NCBI GenBank assembly: GCA_900553295.1
Contig: USCR01000093.1
Location: 1-9,883, forward strand
Length of the DNA stretch: 9,883 bases
DNA from: an uncultured Eubacteriales bacterium
Lineage (GTDB): Bacteria > Bacillota > Clostridia > Christensenellales > Aristaeellaceae
Reading direction: 5' to 3'
Part shown: positions 1 to 5,987 of the stretch, one piece after another
Layout of the letters: each line of letters begins with the position of its first letter
How positions within the stretch are numbered: position 1 is the first letter of the stretch
Position numbers and translations under genes: made by a program
Notes under the pieces: generated by a model
Database searches by the model: none
The model's input: only the letters and a program-made list of their open reading frames with translations
What the model was told of the DNA's origin: nothing

Positions 1-1
1 G

Positions 2-610
2 TTCTCCCTGCTCACCTGCGTGCAGCAGTCGGTGATGAACTTCGGCATTTTGATGATTCAGAGCCTGGTGAACAGCTTCGGCATTCCCACCATGGCGGCC
101 TTTGCCGCGGGGGTGAAAATTGACTCCCTGGCCTATTCCCCGGCCCAGGACTTTGCCAACGGCTTCGCCACCTTTGTGGCCCAGAACCGGGGCGCGGGGC
201 AGCACGAGCGGGTGCGCCGGGGCATCCGGGAGGGCGCGGCGCTTTCCCTGGGCTTCTGCGTGGTGGTTTCCGCGCTGGTGTATGTGTTTGCCGAGCCGCT
301 GCTGGGGCTGTTCCTGGAGAGTGGGGAAGCGGAGATACTGCGCATTGGCGTGGGCTACCTGCGCCTGGAGGGCGTGTTCTACCTGCTCATTGGGCTGCTT
401 TTCCTGCTGTACGCCATTTACCGGGGGCTGGAAAAGGCGGGCATGTCCGTGGTGCTCACGGTGATTTCCCTGGGGCTGCGGGTGGCGCTGGCCTATGCCT
501 TCGCGCCCGCCTTTGGGGTTACGGCCATCTGGCTGTCCATTCCCATCGGTTGGCTGATTGCCGATGCGGTGGGGCTGGTGGGCTTGCCCAAGGCCCTGGC
601 GGAGCGGTAA
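2..610 (+). CDS. MATE-family multidrug/sodium antiporter, C-terminal part (start outside window)
   Basis: The reading frame is open from the first full codon at base 2 to TAA at 608-610, giving 202 visible residues and no credible start, so the gene begins upstream of the window. The product is very hydrophobic, with about six membrane segments, as expected for the second half of a 12-segment MATE transporter. Near the visible N-terminus is the family signature: AFAAGVKIDSLAY, then a proline, then FANGFATFVAQNRGAG followed by a basic stretch (HERVRRGIREG). This matches the conserved second-repeat motif of MATE proteins in the DinF/NorM/VmrA group. These are inner-membrane proteins that expel cationic drugs or metabolites in exchange for Na+ or H+; the substrate cannot be read from sequence. 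The next gene has its own promoter at 651-679, so this gene is probably not part of the sugar operon. Confidence 0.9.
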   Translation, partial: FSLLTCVQQSVMNFGILMIQSLVNSFGIPTMAAFAAGVKIDSLAYSPAQDFANGFATFVAQNRGAGQHERVRRGIREGAALSLGFCVVVSALVYVFAEPLLGLFLESGEAEILRIGVGYLRLEGVFYLLIGLLFLLYAIYRGLEKAGMSVVLTVISLGLRVALAYAFAPAFGVTAIWLSIPIGWLIADAVGLVGLPKALAER

Positions 611-650
611 TTTCTGAGAAGATCTTCAGGGAATTCTAATCCTTCTTTCC

Positions 651-679
651 TTGGCGCGTGAGGATAAATGCGCTATAAT
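651..679 (+). promoter_or_regulatory. sigma-A promoter for the small membrane protein gene
   Basis: TTGGCG at 651-656 and a perfect TATAAT at 674-679 are separated by exactly 17 bp. Transcription should start near 686, only about 19 bases before the ATG at 705 and just before the ribosome binding site, so the leader is very short. This also rules out the in-frame upstream TTG at 651 as a start, because it lies within the -35 element. Confidence 0.65.
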
Positions 680-689
680 ATCCCCGAAC

Positions 690-696
690 AGGAGGG
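690..696 (+). promoter_or_regulatory. ribosome binding site that sets the start at 705
   Basis: AGGAGGG at 690-696 lies 8 bases before ATG 705. No comparable site precedes the longer in-frame reading from 651. Confidence 0.75.
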
Positions 697-704
697 AAAC
701 AACC

Positions 705-971
705 ATGTGGGAACTGATTACATTGCCTTTTCGCCTGGCCTGGTCCGTGCTGACGGTGGCGTGGGATATTGTTTGGGGCTGCGTGTCCCTGGCCTTTGGG
801 CTGGTGGGGGGAATCTTCTCCCTGCTGCTGGGGGTGGCGGTGCTGGTGCTGCTGGTGGCGCTGATTTCCCGGGCTTTCCGGGATTCCGGCCGCGGCCATG
901 GCCATCCCTATCGGGACAACGCCCGGGACGACGACTTTATCAGCTTTTATGACAAGGACGCGGTGAAGTAA
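705..971 (+). CDS. small membrane protein of unknown function (88 aa)
   Basis: I do not recognise this protein. The start at ATG 705 is chosen because it has a strong ribosome binding site 8 bases upstream and lies just downstream of a sigma-A promoter; the frame stays open further upstream, but that part overlaps the promoter. The 88 residues begin MWELITLPFRLAW. Residues of about 10-53 are almost entirely hydrophobic, rich in Leu, Val, Gly and Trp, and long enough for two membrane helices joined at a Gly-Gly turn (LVGGIF). After a short basic patch (SRAFRDSGRG) comes a hydrophilic, charged tail with HGH and an acidic DDD stretch, probably exposed to cytoplasm or cell surface. It has its own promoter and terminator, so it is an independent unit. 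No enzymatic or binding motif is visible. That it is a real gene is well supported by its signals; its role is unknown. Confidence 0.75.
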   Translation: MWELITLPFRLAWSVLTVAWDIVWGCVSLAFGLVGGIFSLLLGVAVLVLLVALISRAFRDSGRGHGHPYRDNARDDDFISFYDKDAVK

Positions 972-973
972 GC

Positions 974-1028
974 GCCGCGCTCCGGCTTGGGCGGCCTGCG
1001 CATGCCTTCGGGCGGCGCGGGCTTTTTT
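974..1028 (+). terminator. probable rho-independent terminator after the small membrane protein gene
   Basis: GCCGCGC at 974-980 can pair with GCGCGGGC at 1015-1022, with one bulged G, and the stem is followed directly by six T residues at 1023-1028. The enclosed segment of about 34 bases is GC-rich and may fold further. It begins right after the stop codon at 969-971 and separates this unit from the AT-rich promoter downstream. The long loop makes the exact fold uncertain. Confidence 0.6.
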
Positions 1029-1052
1029 ATGTTTCGTACTTTATGCAATTCG

Positions 1053-1104
1053 ATAAAATATTTTTCAAATTGCTATTGACATTAGCACACAGGTAGCGTA
1101 TGAT
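1053..1104 (+). promoter_or_regulatory. strong sigma-A promoter with UP-like A/T tract for the regulator/maltodextrin operon
   Basis: A perfect TTGACA lies at 1076-1081 and TATGAT (one mismatch to TATAAT) at 1099-1104, with a 17-bp spacer. Immediately upstream, 1053-1070 is an A/T tract (runs of A then T), placed where an UP element would contact the RNA polymerase alpha subunits. This segment stands out as AT-rich in an otherwise GC-rich window. The predicted start is near 1111, giving a leader of about 70 bases before the regulator ATG and putting the operator array at about +3 to +38. Confidence 0.8.
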
Positions 1105-1112
1105 ATAGCTAT

Positions 1113-1148
1113 GGAACCGTTTCCGATACCGTTACCGATAACGTTTCC
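1113..1148 (+). promoter_or_regulatory. operator array: three contiguous 12-bp units with central CG
   Basis: Three 12-bp units lie head to tail with no gap: GGAACCGTTTCC (1113-1124), GATACCGTTACC (1125-1136) and GATAACGTTTCC (1137-1148). Each has CG at its centre and A/T-rich flanks, the usual layout of LacI-family operators, in which the hinge-helix leucine inserts at the central step. The first unit is symmetric at 10 of 12 positions, the others at 8 of 12. A second register is also possible: CGTTA (1130-1134) and TAACG (1139-1143) form an inverted repeat centred on the CG at 1136-1137. The array sits just after the predicted transcription start and before a LacI-family gene, so autorepression is the simplest reading. 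Confidence 0.75.
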
Positions 1149-1181
1149 CCCAAAGCAGAAACAGAAGCGGAGGTATCCTGC

Positions 1182-2198
1182 ATGAAAATCTATACCATCC
1201 GCGACATAGCAAAGCTGGCCGGGGTGAGCGTGACCACGGTGTCCCGGGTATTGAACCACCGGCCGGACGTGAACGCGGCCACCCGGGAAAAGGTGGAGCG
1301 GGTCATGGCGGAGTGCAACTTTGTGGGCAACGCCAACGCCCGCAGCCTTAAGCAGCTGGATGGGGACGTGGCGGCGCTGATCCTGCGCGGCCGGTCCAAT
1401 CCTTTCCTTTCACAGCTGGCAGAAACCATGCTGCAATTTGCGGCGGAAACCGGGGTAAGCTTTTTTCTGGAGACCATCGACGAAAAGGACGACGAATTCC
1501 AAACAGCCCTGCGCCTGACCCATGAGAAGCGCGCCCGAGGATTCATCTTCGTGGGCAGCCGGGTGGACAGTCGGACCCAGGTGCTGCGGGGGCTGGAGAC
1601 GCCGCTGGTGTTTGCCACCGTGCCAGCCCGGGAGCTGGCGCTGCCCCGGGTGGCCTCCGTGGCCGTGGACGACCGGCGCATGGGCCGCCTGGCCATGGAG
1701 ACGCTGATCCAGGCGGGGCACCGGCGCATCGCCATTTTCGGCGGCAGCCGCAACCAGGGCGACGCCCTGGCGGAGCGGTACCTGGGCGCCCGGGAGGCCT
1801 GCGAGGCCGCGGGCGTTCCCTTTGACGAAAGCCGCTATGTGGAAACCCGCTTTTCCCTGCCCGACGCCTACGGCGCGGCCCGGGCCTTCTTCCCCACCCG
1901 GGGGGACACCACCGCCGTGTTCGCCATGAGCGACCTGGTGGCCATGGGGGTCATCCGGGCGCTGAAGGACATGGGCAAGCGCGTGCCCGAGGACGTGAGC
2001 GTGTTTGGCTTTGACGGCATTGAAATGGGAAAATATTTCCTGCCCAGCCTGACTACCATCGTGCAGCCTCAGGAGGAGATTGCCCGCAAGAGCGTGGAGG
2101 TGCTCCTGGAGATGATGACCGGCGGCGGCACGGGGCGGCATATCACCCTGCCCGCGACGCTGGCGCGGCGGGAATCCGTGGCTGCGCCCAGGAAATAA
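1182..2198 (+). CDS. LacI-family transcriptional regulator, probable maltodextrin operon repressor
   Basis: This 338-residue protein has the full LacI/GalR layout at usual length. An N-terminal helix-turn-helix at about residues 5-25 (TIRDIAKLAGVSVTTVSRVLN) is followed by the hinge region at 48-57 (VGNANARSLK) and a periplasmic-binding-protein-like effector domain to the end. Typical C-terminal landmarks are FAMSDLVAMGVIRALKDMG at 247-265, a DVSVFGFDG block at 271-279, LTTIVQP at 290-296, and a closing RRES. The hinge has Gly49 where many members have Pro; Leu56, the lever residue that enters the operator centre, is present. ATG 1182 is preceded by GGAGGT at 1169-1174, 7 bases away. The gene is first in a run of maltodextrin genes and lies behind the operator array at 1113-1148, so it likely represses itself and the operon until a maltodextrin effector binds. 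Target and effector are inferred from context; MalR-like is the likely assignment. Confidence 0.93.
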   Translation: MKIYTIRDIAKLAGVSVTTVSRVLNHRPDVNAATREKVERVMAECNFVGNANARSLKQLDGDVAALILRGRSNPFLSQLAETMLQFAAETGVSFFLETIDEKDDEFQTALRLTHEKRARGFIFVGSRVDSRTQVLRGLETPLVFATVPARELALPRVASVAVDDRRMGRLAMETLIQAGHRRIAIFGGSRNQGDALAERYLGAREACEAAGVPFDESRYVETRFSLPDAYGAARAFFPTRGDTTAVFAMSDLVAMGVIRALKDMGKRVPEDVSVFGFDGIEMGKYFLPSLTTIVQPQEEIARKSVEVLLEMMTGGGTGRHITLPATLARRESVAAPRK

Positions 2199-2225
2199 CG
2201 GGCAATGGTTTTAGTATGAACTCCG

Positions 2226-2243
2226 CGCGGGTAAGCTACCGCG
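2226..2243 (+). other. small hairpin in the regulator/binding-protein gap
   Basis: CGC plus GGTA pair with TACC plus GCG, with one bulged G, around a 3-base AGC loop. There is no T tract, so it is not an intrinsic terminator. It lies 9 bases before the ribosome binding site of the binding-protein gene. It could protect or position a 5' end for mRNA processing, or be incidental. I see no convincing promoter in the 68-base gap. Confidence 0.4.
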
Positions 2244-2252
2244 TGAGAATAA

Positions 2253-2260
2253 AAGGAGGA
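2253..2260 (+). promoter_or_regulatory. ribosome binding site that sets the start at 2267
   Basis: AAGGAGGA at 2253-2260 is 6 bases before ATG 2267 and close to ideal. It favours this start over the in-frame ATG at 2216, which has no such site and would place an unlikely 17-residue polar leader before the signal peptide. Confidence 0.85.
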
Positions 2261-2266
2261 ACTACC

Positions 2267-3481
2267 ATGAAAAAGATCCTAGCATTGGTGCTGGCGCTGG
2301 CCATGGCCCTGTCCCTGGGCTCCTGCGCGCTGGCGGAGGACGTCTCCCTGCGCGTATGGGTGGGCGACAACCAGGACATCGACTGGATCAACAAGGTCAT
2401 TGAGAACTTCAAGGCCGCGCATCCCGAGAACAACTACACCATCGAAGTGGGCGTGCAGACCGAGGGCGATTGCTCCAAGGTGGTGCTCACCGACCCCACC
2501 GCCGCGGCGGACGTGTTCACCTTTGCCGATGACCAGTTCAACAGCCTGATGAACGGCGGCGCCCTCCAGCCCGTGGTGGAGAATGCCGAGGAAATCATCG
2601 CCAACAACACTCCCGAGTCCGTGGCCGCGGCCACCGGCTCCGACGGCATGCTCTATGCCTACCCCGCCACCGCGGATAACGGCTACTTTATGTTCTATAA
2701 CAAGGAATACTTCACCGAGGAAGACGTGCAGACCCTGGACGCCATGCTGGCCAAGGCTGCCGAGGCCGGCAAGTACGTGGGCTTCCCCATGAGCAACGGC
2801 TGGTACTTCTATTCCTGGTTTAAGGGCGCGGGCCTGGAGATGAAGGTCAATGAGGACGGCGTGACCAATTCCTGCAACTGGAACGCCACCGATACCCCCA
2901 TCACCGGCGTGCAGGTGCTGGAAGCCCTGCTGGAAATCGCCGCCAACCCCGGCTTCAAGGAAGCTGACTCCGATCCCTTCGTGGCCGGCGTGAAGGACGG
3001 CTCCATCATCGCGGGCGTGTCCGGCACCTGGAATGCCAACGTGGCCGCCGAGACCTGGGGCGACAACTATGCCGCCACCAAGCTGCCCACCTACACCGTG
3101 GCGGGCCAGCAGGTGCAGATGGCGTCCTTCTCCGGCTTCAAGCTGGTGGGCGTGAACCCCTACTCCGCCAACCTGGGCGCCGCCATGGACTTCGCCACCT
3201 TCATGACCAACGAGGAGAGCCAGGTGCTGCGCTTTGAAATGCGCCGCCAGGGTCCCTCCAACGTCAAGGCCCTGGAGGCCGACAGCGTGAAGGCCGAGCC
3301 CGCCATCGCCGCCATCGTGGCGCAGGCGCCCTATGCGGACGTGCAGCGCGTGGGCCAGAAGTTCTGGGACGCCGCCGCCGCCCTGGGCAAGATCGTCGTC
3401 AACGGCAACCCCGATGGCACCGATCTGCAAACCCTGCTGGACAACTGCGTGGCCGGTATCACCGCCCCCGCGGAGCAATAA
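2267..3481 (+). CDS. malE: ABC transporter extracellular sugar-binding protein, MalE-type (maltodextrin)
   Basis: The product is 404 residues, the normal size for a cluster-B (family 1) sugar-binding protein. It starts with a clear export signal (MKK, then a Leu/Ala-rich core to about residue 18). It then has LGSC at 17-20, which fits a lipobox with Cys20 as lipid anchor, and ALA/E at 21-24, which fits cleavage by signal peptidase I. In a single-membrane organism the lipoprotein form is more likely, but both readings are open. The mature part has typical landmarks: LRVWVG at 28-33, AADVFTFADDQFNSLMNGG at 80-98, an aromatic sugar-stacking stretch NGWYFYSWF at 177-185, SGTWNA at 252-257, and GPSNVKA at 329-335. 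It captures maltose or maltodextrins outside the membrane and delivers them to the MalF/MalG pair encoded next. The sugar is inferred from malQ and glgP in the same run; sequence alone shows only an oligosaccharide binder. Confidence 0.88.
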   Translation: MKKILALVLALAMALSLGSCALAEDVSLRVWVGDNQDIDWINKVIENFKAAHPENNYTIEVGVQTEGDCSKVVLTDPTAAADVFTFADDQFNSLMNGGALQPVVENAEEIIANNTPESVAAATGSDGMLYAYPATADNGYFMFYNKEYFTEEDVQTLDAMLAKAAEAGKYVGFPMSNGWYFYSWFKGAGLEMKVNEDGVTNSCNWNATDTPITGVQVLEALLEIAANPGFKEADSDPFVAGVKDGSIIAGVSGTWNANVAAETWGDNYAATKLPTYTVAGQQVQMASFSGFKLVGVNPYSANLGAAMDFATFMTNEESQVLRFEMRRQGPSNVKALEADSVKAEPAIAAIVAQAPYADVQRVGQKFWDAAAALGKIVVNGNPDGTDLQTLLDNCVAGITAPAEQ

Positions 3482-3503
3482 AAAGGTAGCATAGTATTTC
3501 CAT

Positions 3504-3549
3504 GGCCGCCCTGCCTGCCGGTCTTGCCGCGGCAGGGCGGCCTTTCTTC
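3504..3549 (+). terminator. 12-bp perfect stem after the binding-protein gene: partial terminator or mRNA-stabilising hairpin
   Basis: GGCCGCCCTGCC at 3504-3515 pairs perfectly with GGCAGGGCGGCC at 3531-3542 across a 15-base loop and is followed by TTTCTTCT. The T tract is interrupted, so termination may be incomplete. Such stems between binding-protein and permease genes are known to give excess binding protein, as in the malE-malF gap of enteric bacteria, by protecting the upstream mRNA or reducing read-through. I see no convincing promoter between this stem and 3619, so the permeases probably depend on read-through. Confidence 0.7.
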
Positions 3550-3602
3550 TCACCAAAGCGGGGAGCTACCCCTGAAATAAAAAACGCTGGGTATCAGCAC
3601 GT

Positions 3603-3608
3603 AAGGAG
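3603..3608 (+). promoter_or_regulatory. ribosome binding site that sets the start at 3619
   Basis: AAGGAG at 3603-3608 lies 10 bases before ATG 3619. The frame stays open back to an ATG at 3502, but that codon abuts and its reading runs through the 12-bp stem at 3504-3542, so it is not a sensible start. Confidence 0.75.
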
Positions 3609-3618
3609 CGCGGGCGCA

Positions 3619-5097
3619 ATGGAACAAAGCAAAGCAATCAAGCAGGCCGCCGCCCCGGCGAAACGACCGGGGATCATCCGGTTTTTTGCCTCAATGGGTC
3701 AGTATATCGCGGGGGTAGGCAGGGACTTCATGCAGGGTGACCTGTGGGTCAAGCTGTCGGCGCTTTTGTGGGGCAGCAGCTGCGTCGCCCGCGGACAGTA
3801 TGTGAAGGGCGTGCTGCTCACGGTGCTGGAGGCCCTGTTTGCGTATTTCATCCCCGTGGTGTTCTGGCCGTCCATGAGCAAGCTGGGCACCCTGGGCACG
3901 GTACAGCAGCAGCGGGTCTACAATCCCGAGACCCGGCAGAACGAGTTCAACGACTACGACAACTCCTTCCTCATCATGCTCTTTGGGGTCATCGGCTGCG
4001 TGCTGCTGCTCACGGCGGTGGTGCTGTGGCTGCGCAACATCCGCGCCGCCCGGGCGGTGGAGGTCCGGGCCAAGGCGGGCAAGCATGTGAATTCCTTCCG
4101 GGAGGACATTGCGGATTGCTTCGGCGTGAAGTTCCACCGTACGCTCCTCACCCTGCCGGTGCTGGGCGTGGCCTGCTTCACCATTATTCCCCTGATTGTG
4201 ATGATCCTCATCGCCTTCACCAACTATGACCGTAACCACCTGGTGCCGGCGAAGCTGTTCACCTGGGTGGGGCTGGGCAACTTTGAGCTGCTGTTCAACA
4301 TGACCGCGGACAGCACCTTTGCCTATGCCTTTGGCCGGGTATTGGCCTGGACCATGATCTGGGCCGTGCTGGCCACCTTCACCTGCTACTTTGGCGGCAT
4401 CCTGCTGGCCATGTTCATCAACAACAAAAACACCCGGGGCAAGAAGTTCTGGCGAACCTGCTTCATGGTGGCCATCGCGGTGCCGCAGTTTGTGAGCCTG
4501 CTGTTGGTGCGCAACTTCTTCGCGGACGCGGGCATCGTGAATACCCTGTGCAAAAACGCCGGCCTCACCGACTGGCTGTACAGCATCGGGGCCATTCCCA
4601 CGGCCAACTACATCCCCTTCCTGACCCATCCGGCCTGGGCCCGGCCCATGATTATCCTCATCAATATCTGGGTGGGCGTGCCCTATCAGATGCTGATCGC
4701 CACGGGCATTTTGATGAACATTCCCAATGAGCTGCTGGAGAGCGCCCGCATCGACGGCGCCAACGCCTGGCAGTCCTTCAAGTCCATCACCATGCCCTAC
4801 ATCCTGTTCATCACCGGCCCCAGCCTGGTGAACTCCATTGTGAGCAATATCAACAACTTCAACGTCATTTACCTGCTCAGCAAGGACGTGTACACCACCT
4901 CCGACCAGCTTATGGCCAACGCCAACGCCAACGAGGTGGATCTGCTGGTCACCTGGCTGTACCGCCTGACCCAGGACCAGAGCAACTACAAGATGGCCTC
5001 GGTGATCGGTATCCTGGTGTTCATCGTGTGCGCCATCCTCACCCTGCTGGCCTTCAACCGCATGATTCGGGGCGATAAGGAGGAGAATTTCCAATGA
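3619..5097 (+). CDS. malF: maltodextrin ABC transporter permease, MalF-type
   Basis: The 492-residue membrane protein is a binding-protein-dependent transport permease. It has about eight membrane segments: roughly 63-83, 118-138, 176-200, 240-266, 282-300, 343-365, 395-415 and 458-480. The EAA loop that docks on the ATPase is at about 371-393 (ELLESARIDGANAWQSF, ending in Pro393), with Gly380 at the conserved spot. The first two segments and the polar loop between them (about 84-117) form an extra N-terminal module typical of MalF and related clostridial sugar permeases. The final core stretch includes NNFNVIYLL at 412-420, common in MalF proteins. Translation starts at ATG 3619. The stop codon overlaps the start of the next permease by four bases (ATGA, 5094-5097), so the two subunits are likely translationally coupled. 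MalF and MalG form the membrane channel; their ATPase is not encoded in this window. Maltodextrin is inferred from context. Confidence 0.9.
   Translation: MEQSKAIKQAAAPAKRPGIIRFFASMGQYIAGVGRDFMQGDLWVKLSALLWGSSCVARGQYVKGVLLTVLEALFAYFIPVVFWPSMSKLGTLGTVQQQRVYNPETRQNEFNDYDNSFLIMLFGVIGCVLLLTAVVLWLRNIRAARAVEVRAKAGKHVNSFREDIADCFGVKFHRTLLTLPVLGVACFTIIPLIVMILIAFTNYDRNHLVPAKLFTWVGLGNFELLFNMTADSTFAYAFGRVLAWTMIWAVLATFTCYFGGILLAMFINNKNTRGKKFWRTCFMVAIAVPQFVSLLLVRNFFADAGIVNTLCKNAGLTDWLYSIGAIPTANYIPFLTHPAWARPMIILINIWVGVPYQMLIATGILMNIPNELLESARIDGANAWQSFKSITMPYILFITGPSLVNSIVSNINNFNVIYLLSKDVYTTSDQLMANANANEVDLLVTWLYRLTQDQSNYKMASVIGILVFIVCAILTLLAFNRMIRGDKEENFQ
5077..5085 (+). promoter_or_regulatory. ribosome binding site inside malF for malG
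   Basis: AAGGAGGAG at 5077-5085 lies within the last codons of malF, 8 bases before ATG 5094. With the ATGA overlap it supports coupled translation while also allowing independent initiation. Confidence 0.8.
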
Positions 5098-5945
5098 AAA
5101 CCGCGAAAGTTTTCCGGCAGATTGGCCGGCATCTGGTGCTGCTCTTCCTGGCCTGCCTGTGGCTGGTGCCCATCCTGTGGCTGGTGGTGACCTCCTTTGG
5201 CGTGGACAAGGGGCCGAACCTCTCCACCTTCTTCCCCTCGGCCTATACCCTGGACCACTATAAGGCCATCCTGCTTCCCGGGTCCGACTCGGTGAGCCAG
5301 TTCCCCCGGTGGTTCATGAACACCTTTACCATCGCCATTTTTACCTGCATCATTTCCAGCATGTTTGTGCTGATGGTGGCCTACGCCATGAGCTGCATGC
5401 GCTTCAAGGCCCGCAAGCCCCTGATGAACATCGCCATTATCATGAACCTGTTCCCGGGCTTCCTGTCCATGATCGCGGTGTACTTCATCATGAAAAACCT
5501 GAACCTCACCAACTCCATGACGGGCATGGTCATTGTGTATTCCGCGGGGGCGGGGCTTGGGTACTTGATTGCCAAGGGATTTTTTGATACCATTTCAAAG
5601 TCCCTGCGGGAGGCCGCCTACCTGGAGGGCGCCAACGAGTTTACCGTGTTCTGGAAGATCATCATTCCGCTGTCGAAACCCATTATCGTCTACACGGTGA
5701 TCAACTCCTTCCTGGCCCCCTGGATGGACTTCATCTTCGCCTCCATCATGCTCAACTCCGGCGTCAGCGCGCAAAAGACCGTGGCCCTGGGCCTGTTTGC
5801 CATGGTGGACAAGGTGAACCGGAACAACTACTTCGCCCAGTTCTGCGCCGGCGGCGTGATTGTTTCCATCCCCATTTCGGTGCTGTTCATCATCATGCAG
5901 AAGTTCTACGTGGAGGGCATCACAGGCGGCTCGGTGAAGGGATAA
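5094..5945 (+). CDS. malG: maltodextrin ABC transporter permease, MalG-type
   Basis: The 283-residue protein matches MalG in length and layout, with six likely membrane segments at about 13-33, 74-98, 110-132, 143-161, 195-218 and 250-270. The EAA loop is textbook: LREAAYLEGANEFTVFWKI from 171, ending in IPL near 191-193. This loop contacts the nucleotide-binding subunit. The C-terminus, QKFYVEGITGGSVKG, is the characteristic end of MalG proteins; in the E. coli transporter this tail reaches toward the ATPase. The short loop at about 206-216 (LAPWMDFIFAS) also fits the family. Its start overlaps the malF stop by four bases and has its own strong ribosome binding site at 5077-5085. It pairs with MalF to form the channel for sugar delivered by the binding protein. 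The following gene begins 42 bases later with no terminator or promoter that I can see, so one transcript is likely. Confidence 0.92.
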   Translation: MKTAKVFRQIGRHLVLLFLACLWLVPILWLVVTSFGVDKGPNLSTFFPSAYTLDHYKAILLPGSDSVSQFPRWFMNTFTIAIFTCIISSMFVLMVAYAMSCMRFKARKPLMNIAIIMNLFPGFLSMIAVYFIMKNLNLTNSMTGMVIVYSAGAGLGYLIAKGFFDTISKSLREAAYLEGANEFTVFWKIIIPLSKPIIVYTVINSFLAPWMDFIFASIMLNSGVSAQKTVALGLFAMVDKVNRNNYFAQFCAGGVIVSIPISVLFIIMQKFYVEGITGGSVKG

Positions 5946-5987
5946 CCGGGTAAGAAAAAGTTCTTCAATGGAAAGGATGAGGCGGCC

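Noticed and set aside
614..636. Palindromes GAAGATCTTC and GAATTC after the MATE gene, considered as a terminator.
   Set aside because: The arms are short and AT-rich and no T tract follows directly; the later pyrimidine stretch at 641-650 is weak. Too little to call a terminator.
651..704. Extension of the small membrane protein upstream to 651.
   Set aside because: The start codon would lie inside the -35 element and before the predicted transcription start near 686; the ribosome binding site at 690-696 serves ATG 705.
2216..2266. A 17-residue N-terminal extension of the binding protein from ATG 2216.
   Set aside because: There is no ribosome binding site, and it would put polar, basic residues before a normal MKK-type signal peptide that has its own ideal site at 2253-2260.
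2199..2266. A possible separate promoter for the binding-protein gene (TATGAA at 2214-2219).
   Set aside because: No acceptable -35 element lies 16-18 bp upstream, so read-through from the 1076-1104 promoter is the simpler reading.
3502..3618. A 39-residue N-terminal extension of MalF from ATG 3502.
   Set aside because: It would be translated through a 12-bp hairpin, has no ribosome binding site, and has unusual content compared with the well-placed start at 3619.
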